64,000 nucleotides of DNA, from positions 3,350,001-3,414,000 of the forward strand of contig NC_088321.1 in assembly GCF_910592395.1 (NCBI RefSeq), given 5' to 3'. Position numbers and translations under genes: made by a program. The stretch's first letter is position 1. The number at the start of each line of letters is the position of its first letter. The DNA comes from Lineus longissimus. Taxonomy: Eukaryota > Nemertea > Pilidiophora > Heteronemertea > Lineidae. This document shows positions 45,085-55,984 of this stretch, piece by piece. The notes under the pieces are model-generated. The model was not told the origin of the DNA, did no database searches, and saw only the letters and a program-made list of their open reading frames with translations.

Positions 45085-46240
45085 TTACGGTAGTTTAATA
45101 TCGTGACTGTGATGCGGAAAAGTGGCATTGAAGCTTGCTTTTTTAACACGGGAAGTCAGTCCATCTTGCATCTAGAGCAATGTCGGGCGCAGAAATCGAA
45201 AAGGAGCTGATGGCGGTCGTCTTTACCTCTTCCATGTTGTACAATTATATTTACGGAAAGAAAGACGTAATGATAGAAACGGACCACATGCCGTTGTGGT
45301 AGCTATTACAAGAAAACACACTTGCCGCAGCACAGGCGAGGCTGCAACGCTTACTCCTTGGATAAAAGATATATCAGTTTGATATGGTATCCAAAAAAGA
45401 AAAGGCACTGCAAATGGCCGACACTCTTTAACGCGCTGCTTCTCAAACCAGCAGATGTAAACCTAGATCAGCGATCAAGTGACGGTGATGACCTCACAGT
45501 TTTTTAGTCCAATTAGCGACAACAAACTTGAGGGACTAATGCAAGCTACTACTGATGATCGCATACTACAGAAGTTAAGTACGTGGCGGGATGGTTCGAC
45601 CATGTCGGGGAAATCGCACTGAAGGTAAGACGGTAGGGCATCTTTCCGTACGCTCAGAATGAGGTTGCTAAAACTCTAGGTTATAACTAACAAGAAGTAA
45701 CAAACATCCTGAGCGGGACTCGAACTGGGAGCCTTCGGATTGATAGTCCATCGCTCCACTGTAAATAGCGGGGAGCAGCTGCCGGCCATGGACATTGTCT
45801 GCCCAAGCCCTAACCCCCCCCCCCCCCGGGAGCCAGGCGGGGGGGGGGGGGTATTACTCAAGGAGGCATTAGAAACCTTATAAACCTGTAACCACCCGCA
45901 AGGTACTAGTAGAGCCATCTACAGGACATCTGTGTAACTAAAAGTTATTATATAGGTCATTATATAGGTCACCTCATCCTGAACGTACGGAAAGATGTTT
46001 AACCGTCCACCTTACCGTACGTTTCGTTTCGTTTCGCGACGAACTGCTTGTCGATAATGGCATTGTTTTCAGAGGACAGAAAAAAATGGTTGCCATCAAA
46101 CTTCAACAGGACTGCATGAAGCAACCACACGGTGGCCATATTGGCTGTGACGCCACAAACCGCCGTGCTCGTGACATTCTATCCTGGATGTCAATGAACA
46201 ATGATATCTAAACAATGGTTAAATTATGCAGTCTGTGCCT
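45085..46240 (+). pseudogene. Ty3/gypsy RNase H to integrase-zinc-finger relic
   Basis: The RNase H tail reads SVHLASRAMSGAEIEKELMA, NYIYGKKDVMIETDHMPL and LQRLLL (about 45145-45365). Downstream, ELLVDNGIVFRGQKKM and HGGHIGCDATNRRARDILSW (about 46040-46190), ending in CSLC, form the HHCC zinc finger at the integrase N-terminus. Order and strand match a gypsy pol polyprotein. Stops and shifts are frequent. The two parts are separated by an inserted inverted-repeat element (45631-46017). The integrase catalytic core and RT are not present. Confidence 0.65.
45631..46017. mobile_element. Inverted-repeat insertion inside the gypsy relic, with tRNA-like segment
   Basis: The left arm CGGTAGGGCATCTTTCCGTA (45631-45666) is the inverted copy of the right arm (45970-46017) with small gaps. 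The interior contains, on the minus strand at about 45705-45770, AGTGGAGCGATGGACTATCA followed by CCAGTTCGAGTCCC, a B-box-like tRNA T-arm, suggesting a SINE piece. It also has a C14 run (45814-45827) closely followed by a G13 run (45839-45851), which can fold into one G:C hairpin. Confidence 0.55.
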
Positions 46241-48520
46241 TGGGTACGTCTGAGACGTAAGCTGCCGCGACAGTCGGACAGAGACAACTCTGAACTTTCT
46301 GCTGCTCACAAAGAAACAACTGCGCTTCGCTCAAGGGTCGGTGCAGTCGAACGCGACATCACCACAATGAAACTGTCATCCGAGACGTATGCTGCTGCTG
46401 CCATAGCCGCTAAAACTTCATCACCGCAGCATGAGTCGATTCCTCCTGGCGAACCACCAAGGAACTTCGAGACAATTATCATCAGGAGTACTAGTAATAC
46501 GAGCTCACGACCCGAAACGCATTAGCATTCTCAGAATGTCCCACTTTTTTTCTGGAGCTTGTGGATACGTTGGTGTGGTACGCTAACCAAGTCGGAGGAG
46601 AGCACCTCTTTTCGTTGGATTTAGATATCTCGCCCCACACAACTTCCGAATCAATCGTTCAATTCCTTACGGACCACGCGATCACGGCACGTACAGTTCG
46701 ACTGATCAAAAGCAAATTCAAGGGAGCTCAATCGGCAAAAAAGTATCGTGGACTTCGAGGATAAAGATGCGCTTCTCGAGTATACTCCTGGCCTGAGGGC
46801 GTGCTATGTCGCGAATGGGTTGATTAGTTTCTTCGTTAAATAATGATGTCAAAGACCTTTTGTATAGGAAAAGGATTCCGCATCCCCTGCTGGAACGCAC
46901 GCGGTGTGATGGCCGGAGTTCCCTACGTTGATAATCTCTTGCGCGCAAGTTAAATCGACCTCATCGGTATTTGTCAACACTGGTTATATCCAGTCTCGCT
47001 TAACCTTCTGCAGTCTATTAGCGATGATTACGTTTCATTTGGTGTCGCCACGAATGAACTTCTTTTAAGTGACAACGGATGGATCGGAACTTTTTTCATG
47101 TGGAAAATATGCCTCGCAGCTATCATCCCCGTGCTTAATCTCAACAGCGATCGTGTTGTAGGAGTGAGCCTTATCCTTCGTTCGCAGATTCCAGTGTTTT
47201 TCTTTATGGCATACTTGCCAAGCTCGTATTATCCTGCAAGCATCTTCGTGGAGTACGTGGATTATCTTTTCAAAATTTGCGAATTTTACGGCTCCACCGG
47301 TAAAATAGCAATCATGGGGACCTAATAAATGCGCAAATTAGTCGTGACTGTCAAAGAGCTAGGTGTCTTGAGTCCTTTTTATTGCTGAAAAGAACGAATC
47401 AGTTTCGTATCCCCGTCAGTAACTCGTTTTCGGGCTTCACCCCAAATGAAGTGGACTTTCTTTCCGACAATACAACCCGCGCTATGAGCAAAGCCGCTGA
47501 ACTGACCATTCCACAAAGGAACTCCCGTAAACGACACCGTCCTCACTGGAATGACAATCTTAAATCTCTCCACGAAAACATGCGCCTCGTAGGCACGAGT
47601 GGCTAAAAGCTGGTAAATCGGGTGAACCGAACTCAACCATATGTGTATAAGCGCCAAAAGCGCATATTTCGTGCGGAACTTAGAAATTTAATGAAGAATT
47701 GTTAGGAATGAATTTTACAACAGTCTGAGCTCTGCTTTTAAATTCTGGAAACAGGTGAAAAGACATCAGCGTCCTCCACCATCGGCACTGTGCTTCGATG
47801 ATACAATTTACCATACTCTACTGATTTCAGCAAGAAATGGGCAGAGTACTTCGAAAACATAGACCAGACAATACGTCCGGTAAGACAATTGTGAAGAAGC
47901 TGAATCTCACTTTGTCAGATTCGGTACATCACACCGGTCTAAATAATTCAAGGACTTCGTAGTGCTTCGAACTTTAAACACTACGACACGAACAGCCCTT
48001 ACTTCCATTCTAGCAATCGCCAGGCGGACTAGCTGTTCAAAGCGTCTCTTAAGGACATCTCACAGCGATCATAGTGACTTTTACATGAACTTGTATTGTT
48101 AAATTGGCGGAATACTCCTATGGACTCTGCGCTTGGCTGTCATGATCAAGCGCAACGAAATTTGTCTCGGTGCACGTGACGCGCTCAACGCTTCCCACAG
48201 CTGAAGGTCCTGCTTGAACCCCATATAAATTGTCCAAAAATGCCAATCTGAACTCCGTCGAAATTCAAAGATATCCGTGAACAAATCATCCAAACCTTTT
48301 ACACATTTGGTCCAAGGTGATAATGTTCGCATTCCGACCGATAAAGGATATGACAAGGGTGAGATATTCACAAGGAGAGTGGACCAATCAAGATCTAATT
48401 ATGTCCAAGCCAAACCAGCAGGATTCCAATAACAGAAGAACCGCAACCATCTCTTCAAAAAAGTGCCAAGTTATAGTTACAATAACGATAGCAATTCTGA
48501 GCAGGGTCACGCAGTCATCC
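46241..48520 (+). pseudogene. LINE relic: ORF1 and endonuclease
   Basis: 46226-46525 encodes an Ala/Thr-rich segment with a heptad-like stretch. 46561-46764 reads GGEHLFSLDLDISPHTTSES and ARTVRLIKSKFKGAQS, like the RNA-binding end of LINE ORF1. From 46889 an endonuclease start is seen: CWNARGVMAGVPYVDNLLRA, a TAA, then IDLIGICQHWLYPVSL and YVSFGVA. 47098-47325 continues with DRVVGVSLILRSQIPVFFFM and GKIAIMGT, near where GDFN is expected. 47382-47606 has RHRPHWNDNLKSLHENMR, the linker to RT. Decay increases to the right and RT motifs were not found. It begins where the gypsy relic ends. Confidence 0.55.
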
Positions 48521-48544
48521 GTGCCTTTATAAACTGCACCAGCT

Positions 48545-48850
48545 TCTCAGACTGACGCAGGACATCCGCCAATTACCTCACAGACTTCCAGGCAGACTTC
48601 TTGCAAAATGTCAACTTGAAAGTCGAGAAAGAAAGGGACACCCGGAATATTCTGTTACAAAAGAACAATTGGAGCATCTTCTGGTTATCGGCTTTACTCT
48701 GGCTTCAATTGCCAGGAGAAAGTTGCTCGGAATGTGAAGTCGGCAGACAGTCGACCGCCACATGAACCATTTTCGGTTCAAACACGTCGCCAGAGGTTGA
48801 GTGTATCAAGCAGAGAGGAACTGGTGAAGAATCGGTGCGACGAATAAACC
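48545..48850 (+). pseudogene. Integrase-core transposase: N-terminal helix-turn-helix part
   Basis: KCQLESRERKGHPEYSVTKE, then QLEHLLVIGFTLASIARRKL and, after one shift, SRQTVDRHMNHFRFKHVARG: a two-helix DNA-binding motif (S-[RQ]-x-T-V-x-R-x-M). In related invertebrate proteins this lies directly before the HTH_21-like and integrase-core segments found here at 49289-49498 and 49982-50769. The coding sequence is cut at about 48850 by a HINE copy. Frame breaks show it is inactive. Confidence 0.5.
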
Positions 48851-49200
48851 ATGAAACGGCCGAGGGCCGTTGTACTCACCGTATAGATATTTGGTGGTAA
48901 GGAATGCATCCTGGAAACATGCTACATGTATAGTATATAGGTCAAACCAAATTCGTAATGTATCACTGCTTGGGATATGCATCCTTGCTCGGAGAACCTA
49001 CCATAATTTTTTTATTGAAAACGAGTCACTCATAATACAAGAGAGATATCACACTTTTTAGGTTTCCACTTCTGGCCCCCTGGTGGTCAAGTCAAGAATC
49101 AGATCGGACCGAAATTCACTATCAGGATATGCAGGACAGCGATCCGTGCGGTAGCTTTGGGGCGGGTAGCCAGCTGTTCATAACAATTCAATGAACCTCG
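48851..49200 (-). mobile_element. HINE-like copy 4, 5' truncated, inserted in integrase-core gene
   Basis: The 3' terminal hairpin ACGGCC-gag-GGCCGT is at 48856-48870, followed by TGTACTCACC. The interior retains CTCGGAGAACCTACCATAAT, GAGTCACTCATAATAC and CCCCCTGGTGGTCAAGT, all family words. The 5' end and most tandem units are lost by about 49200. It separates the HTH part of a transposase from its remaining exons. Confidence 0.6.
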
Positions 49201-49288
49201 GTTTTATGAATGTCTCATTGAAGGACTAATCATAATCAGTTGCCTGCAGCGGGTGGCCAATGCATTAACTCTTTCATCTTTTTTCCAG

Positions 49289-49498
49289 GTCCAGGCCTTT
49301 TAATCAAGCCAGCCCCCCCCCCCCCCCCCATATTAGTAACACGGCAACGTGTGAGGTCTGCACTCAAGGCAGTAGACCCCATTGGAACACGGTGATTGGA
49401 AGTGCTACCAGATGGGGCCAGGTAATCCGGCGAAGGAAGCACCATGTTCCCTTTCCAAATGCTCTGTGGCATCTTGATACACATCACCCTCTTCTTAG
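49289..49498 (+). pseudogene. Integrase-core transposase: middle exon with C17 tract
   Basis: Starts after a TTTTTTCCAG acceptor. The translation gives a VQ..LIK segment, a C17 tract (49313-49329), then ILVTRQRVRSALKAVDPIGT, a broken part, and IRRRKHHVPFPNALWHLDTH. WHLD likely holds the first catalytic Asp. It ends CTTCTTAG|GTTAAT, a donor that joins in phase to the next exon. The C tract lies inside coding sequence and probably breaks the frame. Confidence 0.55.
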
Positions 49499-49981
49499 GT
49501 TAATAAAAAAGTGTATGAGGGGGCCAAGAGGGATTATAAAGTTATTGTACTGTTAACAGTATTAGACTGCAACCCAGATAGTTTATGCAGGCGTTATAAC
49601 TTTGAGTTCTCTGTGGACCAACCTCGTCTTGAAATTAACAATCTCAAAATGGAACTTAATTCATACATTATGCATTGTGCATAGTGCGCAATGTATATAC
49701 GCATAAACTGTCAAGTGTTGCAGTAAAATCCAGGCAAAAATCCGGCAAAATATTTCTGGGTTACACTTACAGTTGCTAGCTAGTAGGTAGCAATTGAGTC
49801 AGACCCTTTTGTACATGTATTGTATCCCATGATTCAATTTGAGGTATTTATCCCTGAGATAAATGATAAATTGCCATTACATGGTAGGATAGAAGAGATC
49901 AGCACTCTTTTTATGTTTCCGCAATGTTGTTTATGTCCCTTCAATTCAACATAAATTGTTGTAATTTTTTACTTTTCACAG
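49499..49981 (+). other. Intron of the integrase-core transposase
   Basis: GT at 49499 and AG at 49980-49981 flank 483 bp without coding features. Joining the flanking exons restores HPLLRWRLVVN in one frame, which supports true splicing. Confidence 0.6.
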
Positions 49982-50769
49982 GTGGCGATTGGTGGTCAAT
50001 AGTGCAATTGATATTGTTTCACGGTGTCTGGTTCCGTGCATAAGGGTTTTGCCTGAAAACACAGCCCGAACGTGTCTGCGTGTATTCATCAATGGAATTC
50101 AGAGGTATGGACAGCCCAGTCACATTCGTATCGATGGTGGTGGAGAATATGTCCATGTTACTGAATTTCAAAATCGAAGGATGGTTGCAAACAGAGGCAG
50201 TGTGTTGATTGGTGCCTCTGTCCATAACCAACGAGTGGAAAGACTTTGGAGGGATGTTTTTACCGAAGTAATTGACATATTTTACAAACTGTTTTACCAC
50301 ATGGATGAACATGAAATTCTTAATGTCACAAATGAAACTCATATATTTTGTCTACATTACACTTTCATTCCTATCATTGATAATGAACTACGATAAATGC
50401 CCACAATAACCACCGTATCAGAACTGAACACAATCAGACCACTTTACAGCTTTGGTTCGGAGGTATAATTATCCAGCGCATTGAGAATTTTAATCAACCG
50501 CTATACAAAATATTTTACATCCCAATATTGATGGTGATGAGGGGGATGATGCCTGGTTTGAACAGCATGGGGTTGATTGGCATCATTCTGATCCAGAAAA
50601 CATCAGAAGAATTATAATCACTAGAAATCCTATAAATGAAGAAGAGCCTTCGGAGTTACTGGAAAACTTTCCTGCAGAAGTGCTCTTATCCTATTCAGAT
50701 TCTCATGGAATGGACATTTATGGTAGAGTTCTCCACTTTGTGATGACAGTATTAGAGAACATTGATTAA
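49982..50769 (+). pseudogene. Integrase-core (IS3EU-like) transposase: catalytic exon
   Basis: Follows a strong acceptor (TTTTTTACTTTTCACAG). It reads RWRLVVNSAIDIVSRCLVPC, SHIRIDGGGEYVHV (second Asp), SVHNQRVERLWRDVFTEVID (catalytic Glu) and HIFCLHYTFIPIID, open to a TAA at 50394. A one-base shift then gives INAHNNHRIRTEHNQTTLQL, and a further shift gives DDAWFEQHGVDWHHSDPENI to a TAA at 50767-50769. The D-D-E integrase core with an HTH and an HTH_21-like region upstream resembles bacterial IS3 OrfB and the eukaryotic IS3EU group; that name is tentative. The triad is intact, the frame is not. Confidence 0.65.
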
Positions 50770-52389
50770 ATATGAGCACACTGCAATTTAGGATAGGATA
50801 GGTAGGATCCTTGATATTGAGACCGACCGGTGAAAAAGTGCGCAGTCGTTGCATCATCATGGACTCTTTGACAAGTCTGGTGTTCTAGGGGCATGGATAT
50901 ATCATAAAGCTAGAGTTGAACCACAGTAGATTTTTGGAAATATTTAGGTTGATAAGGTGCGCATTTACTTTTGATTAACAGGGTATTCCGATCGACTGGT
51001 GGTCCAGGAAAATAGAAATGCATTTACCCGGTGTACCAGCGATAGCAGTCCTAAGGTTAGTTGTCCCCCAAACAAAATATTTGTATTGTCAACGGTTATG
51101 GTTAGGGTTAGTTGTATACTCGGAAAAATAGAACACAACGCCTTAATCTGCTGTTACAATAGAAAGCGGACTATGGTTCAAGGGGGACTTTGATCGCTTT
51201 CACACCGGTATATACCATGCTGTAGTGAAGGGCATGTTAAATGAATACAAACTTGCTGAAACTTATTAGGTATTTATAGTAGTAGTTCATTGGTCAACAC
51301 TGAACACAACAGCAATGTTTGAATTTAAATATAGAATGTAAATATATTATATACAATTTGAAATGTTCAGATTCAATTACAAATTACAAATAATTAGCAA
51401 ACATACCGGTAGGCCTTTAAGGTATAACATGTGCATTTTTTTTTCATTAAAAAGGTCTAATGGCCCATCATATCAAGACAATGCGTCTTGTCTCTAATAC
51501 TTGTTTGCCTAGTATAACTCTTGGTAGTGAAATATATTTCTTGCTGTTGGCAGCTGGAATGAACTTGACCATCATAAACTGTTCCTCCAAATCAGGATCT
51601 CCTCTGTACCATTTGAACTATGATTGATTTGTTTCAGAGTTGTCATCTTCATACCACAGAACCTACATGAACTAACGTAAAAAACTGAACTGCTGTGATG
51701 CTGCGTATTACATATTATATTGTTCCAAGGAGACCAGCAAGTATCCATGGTCTCTCAGTCAAACGTCAACCCCTACAGTTTATGACAAGGACAAACAGAG
51801 TGGCCAGACTAAAATGCCGTTCTGCCAGAAAACAAGTTGGTAATAGCCAATAACTTTCTTGGATACAACACTGGCTTGATATATTATAGTGTTTGTGATG
51901 GAACAAGTCAGACCTGTCTTTGCAGGAGGTGTTGACCAAGAGGAGCTTCTGTGGTGTGCAACCAATTTGGAATCAAATGAATGTTTTTAAAGTCCAAGTT
52001 CTCAGTTGGTGTCAATATCTGGAGGGTTTTTCATGAATTTGATGACGGTGATTGTGATGTTTGCAGGCCCAATTCTGGCTCATCAAGTTAAAGTGGTCAA
52101 GTTGAAGTCTCTTTGGCACCAGTAATGTTAAAATTGTCACTGGAAGCTTCCATTATGGAGCATTTTGCCTGACTGATGCATTGTATACAACAATGTGAGA
52201 CATGCAACAAATGACATGTAGAATATTGCCCTTACAGCAAAATATATTCAAAGACATAGCGCTGGCGAAATGAATACACTTGAATACCAAGATGAAACGC
52301 TGAATAAAAATAGAATAAACACTTTTATTGTTACAAACCACATTGAATTTTACAATGTAAGTGTACAAACAAGTGATATGCATATACAA
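50770..52389. other. Unassigned sequence
   Basis: No gene was identified. The open stretch at 51745-51960 lacks a known motif. Two telomere-like hexamers at about 51098 are too few to matter. Confidence 0.4.
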
Positions 52390-52684
52390 ATATTTTCGAA
52401 AACAAGTCACTAGTATTAAAGCGCGATATTGCACTTTTTAACCTCTGTCCCCTGGTGACCAAGTTGAGAATCAGATCAAACCAAAATTCGGTGTCAGAAG
52501 TTATAATTATGATGTAGGAGGTGTTTGTACCAAATTTCAAGTTCATAGCTTTACAGGTTAAGAAACGTACCATAGTTACACTCAAACAGCCAATTTACGC
52601 CATTTGACATCTGTTACATTGAAGATTAGGTCATTTATCAAAAACCTGTATGATATGTGATGTATCCTTGCTAGGAGAACCTAT

Positions 52685-53704
52685 TGTGGGGATTATGGAT
52701 TTTAAGGTTTTGTTCTTTATTATATTTCACACGGTCCCTTTAGGCTGCAGCAGACAGGTCTGGGTCGTTAAGATAATTCTTTGTTTTCTAGATAGTGATA
52801 AGGCCTGTGTTGGCACTGTTTAGTGGTTGGGGATTTCACACATTCATTACTGGAGGGAAGTTTGTATTGTTCTAGTATCATGCGTCTGGGCCTATCATGT
52901 AGTAATCTAAATTATGTAACGGGACTATATTTTGGACTGAAACTACTTGGGATGTTCACTGCTTTTGTATTGAATGCATTGTGTTCCTACTCTTTAGGGT
53001 AAGTATATAAACTGGGGTTTTCTGCTAGACTCGGCAGTGTGGCAAGCCTCGAGCTGTGCACTCGACCTCTCTTCAGATTTAATGTTAAAGCGCTGAACTC
53101 ATCTATCGCTCTTGGAAAGTGTATGTTATATAGTGCTGCTTTTTTGTGAGACAAACTACTTTGAGTGTATGTTATAGCGCTGCATTCAACCTCTCTTCCG
53201 AGTTTATGTTATAGTGCTGAACTCATCTATTGCTCTTGGAAAGTGTATGTTACAGAGCTGCACCGACCTCTGTTTTTTTTCTGCTTAGAATTGCATGTTT
53301 TAGCGCTGCCTTTCTGTGTGAGACAAACTTCTCTGAGAGTACACTTGTTCACTCATCATTTAATTAGAGTCCAAGGTTGTGGACATAGAATATATTCTGA
53401 GAGAATGAATATCCTGTTGAGGTTTAGTCCGAGGTTTGTAGTGCGCAAGTCACAGTTGTGACAGAAGTTTGAGGTTGTAAATATAAGAACTGAGTTGTGT
53501 GATGATTATGATGACGAAATACCTGTTTGTAAATAGAAGTTTGAAGTCTGAATTATGAATAAAGATAGTATATGGAGATCAATTGTTTCTGATTATAAAC
53601 ACTAGATAGTTAAGTGTTTCCTGCCCCGTTTTAGCAGGACCTTCATATTGGATTAGTTTGAAAGTGGCTAGTCTTCTTACTGCTAGGATGACATAGTCAC
53701 AACA
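52685..53704 (+). mobile_element. Solo LTR, 1,020 bp, with CTAT target duplication
   Basis: Begins TGTGGGGATT and ends GTCACAACA (TG..CA, with TGT..ACA ends), flanked by CTAT at 52681-52684 and 53705-53708. A TATA box TATATAA lies at 53004-53010 and a polyadenylation signal AATAAA at 53558-53563, so U3, R and U5 order fits. Internal words such as TATAGCGCTGC, CATCTAT.GCTCTTGGAAAGTGTATGT and GAGACAAACT are duplicated between 53040 and 53340. A 4 bp duplication suits Ty3/gypsy-type integrases. The strand is given by TATA and AATAAA. Confidence 0.75.
53004..53010 (+). promoter_or_regulatory. LTR TATA box
   Basis: TATATAA in the context AAGTATATAAACTGGGG, about one third into the solo LTR. Confidence 0.5.
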
Positions 53705-53908
53705 CTATCATAACATTTTTATCAAAAACGAGTCACTTATAAGCGAGATATAATACTTTTTGCCCCCTGGTGGTCAAGTGAAGAATCAGATTGGACCAAA
53801 ATTCAGTGTCGAAGGTCACCTGACCTGGGAGTACAAAGTTTCAAGTCCATAGCCCTAGCCATTAAGAAACGTGCACCACTCTTTTTGAAACAGGATACAG
53901 ACAACTAC

Positions 53909-54305
53909 ATTATTCCCCTACCGTGAGCCAAAAACCGTACAGTACACACAACCTTTATCCTTCATATACATATATGCAGGTAAATTATTCACCAAACTTT
54001 GTCTGATAGTTTCATACATAACATTTACATGTCAAAGTTCCATCTCAAAGTCTTCTCTCCAACTGGAACTTGCATGTACAGCCGATGAGTGATACAAAAC
54101 AGTTCCAGGTCAATGTACTCTACAATTAGAATATGATCCTTTCAAGATCCACAAGTCATCCCCACCAACAGAGCAACTCAAAATACATGCACAACAATCA
54201 GGTCAGGACTGCATATCATATTCGGACTGCACTTCAGACACATTTCCGTGAAGATTATAAGATCCCTGGGAGGAGGCAGGGGCTAATAATTATGCCAGGC
54301 TGGTG
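53909..54305. other. Unassigned spacer
   Basis: No recognisable feature between two HINE copies. Confidence 0.4.
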
Positions 54306-54991
54306 AAATGAAATGGTCCAGGGACCATGTGCTCACCTGTGTCGAAGGGGAGGCTATGGAGTCAGTGATTCTGACATTGGTAAAGCTGTATATATCATTT
54401 TATGGTCAGACCAGCAATTGTCAATGATCCCTGTATGGTGCACATGATGTGCATTTGTAAATACAAGGTCTAATTTGGTGTGGTAATCAGTTGTTGACCT
54501 TTGGCCCCCTATTGGCCAAACCGTAAATCGTATGACGCCACGATTCAGTCTCTGAGTAAAGGTCACCCAAGGGTATATATGTACCAAGTTTGAGTTCAAT
54601 AGCCTCAGCGGTTACAAAACGTGCCACCATTGACTAACAGCGGTGCCGTCGGCGAACTTTGACCTATCTTACCTTGAAAATTAGGTCAAATCAAAAACCC
54701 GGAGGATATGTGATGTCCCATTAGTAGAAGTACCTACCATATTTTTTTCAAATTTTTCGGACCAGTAATAAGGGAGAAAACGCATTTCTTCATTTTTTAC
54801 CTTTGGCCCCCTGGTGGCCAAACCGTGAAACTTATGAGACCGCGTTTTGGTCTCTGAGTAGTGGTCACCAAGGGGTACATGTGTACTAAGTTTCAGTTCA
54901 GTGGCTTTAGCGGTAACAAAACGTGCCACCCATGTCTAACGACGACGGACGACGGACGCTGCGTGATGGTAAAGGCTCACAGGTGAGCCAA
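54306..54991 (-). mobile_element. HINE-like Helentron derivative, copy 6, complete ends
   Basis: The 3' hairpin ATGGTCC-ag-GGACCAT is at 54313-54328 and the 5' palindrome GGCTCACAGGTGAGCC at 54974-54989, preceded on the plus strand by an ACGACGGACGACGG run. Two GGCACGTTTTGT-type units lie inside. The tail of the endonuclease ORF sits next to the 3' end, as in the 30 kb copy, but is shorter. Both ends are complete, so this copy could be mobilised in trans. Confidence 0.7.
54354..54497 (-). pseudogene. Endonuclease tail in HINE copy 6
   Basis: TTDYHTKLDLVFTNAHHVHH, then TGIIDNCWSDHKMIYTALP and a stop: almost the same as 30840-30988. The shorter remnant (about 47 codons) shows that each copy kept a different amount of the parent's 3' coding end. 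Confidence 0.65.
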
Positions 54992-55984
54992 AAAGTGGTT
55001 GAGTTGTGTCGTGTCTCCTTCCCTTTCGTTTTGGTCTTCGGGGATCTCCGCTTCCGAGATGGAATCGGTGGCCCTGTGTAACGACACTACCAACAACCAC
55101 GAGATTTTCACAACCAAAATTTAGTAAATTGCCCCAAAGAATGGGAAGTTTTGGCACAAGCTGTGCCCCAATAGTGTTTATAGACAGTGGAAGGGACAAC
55201 GAGATGTAAGTGTACATGTAGAAGCTAAAATACATGAATGGTGAGCCATAGTATGGCCGTATAAGACATGTTTAGGCGGCAGTGCTTTGTCGTCTTCAGG
55301 AGCCGTCCGGACTTTTCCCGCCACCAACATAAAGTTCACGTTTTCTTTTATTCTGTCTGTTTATGTAACAATATACCGCTTTAGGAGGTCCAGATATTAT
55401 TGATAAACAACTATTGTCTAAGCTTTGTTAATCAGTGAAATATTTGTGGATTTGAGGTATTTAGAATCCTAATGATGAGAGCCTCTGCCAGCTGGTTATC
55501 CATCATCTACATTGTAGTTGAACGTTGTTCGTATAGGCGTCGCCACCGTACAGGACGAAATATTGTCTTCAGTTCTGTCTTCTGGTGGTTGTGACCAGGG
55601 AACAGGTTGTGATTTGTGAGGTTAGTGAACTTATGATTTGTATTGTTTATGTTTTGCAGTTAAACCTTCAATCGTCATTGAATGATACCAGACACTGTGT
55701 CAAGAATAAAGGATTCTGTCGTTTGATGAGTAATACAACCGTTGTCAAGTCAATTCATCAGTCCTGTCTATAATCAAGAGCCAGTTCCAGGAGGTCGTCT
55801 GTTGTGAGCCACAACAAGTTGTGTATGAAACGCACTGCAGACAACTTTTTAGCACATAGCTCAGTGAGAATTTTGCGTGGAACAAAATTCAAGGTTATTT
55901 GTCCATGTGTCTTAGCCCAGTAGCTAATTTAGCACTTTGTTTACATTCAAGTTCTAACACAGCTATTTTAAATGGAATAACACC
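54992..55984. other. Unassigned sequence
   Basis: It has open stretches without known motifs and no matching repeats. Confidence 0.4.

Larger units (their letters stand above)
52390..53908 (-). mobile_element. HINE-like copy 5, interrupted by a solo LTR
   Basis: 52390-52684 contains CCCCTGGTGACCAAGTTGAG, TTAAGAAACGTACCAT, GCCATTTGACATCTG..., AGGTCAT and CTAGGAGAACCTAT. The expected continuation, CATAACATTTTTATC..., then AACGAGTCACTTATAA and CCCCCTGGTGGTCAAGTG, resumes at 53705-53900. The homologous uninterrupted order is seen at about 48985-49110. Both family ends are lost. Confidence 0.65.

Noticed and set aside
46226-46525. Host coiled-coil gene
   Set aside because: Position and following endonuclease fragments make it a LINE ORF1 relic.
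51098-51116. Telomere-like GGTTAGGGTTAG
   Set aside because: Only about two hexamers, within ordinary sequence; no array.
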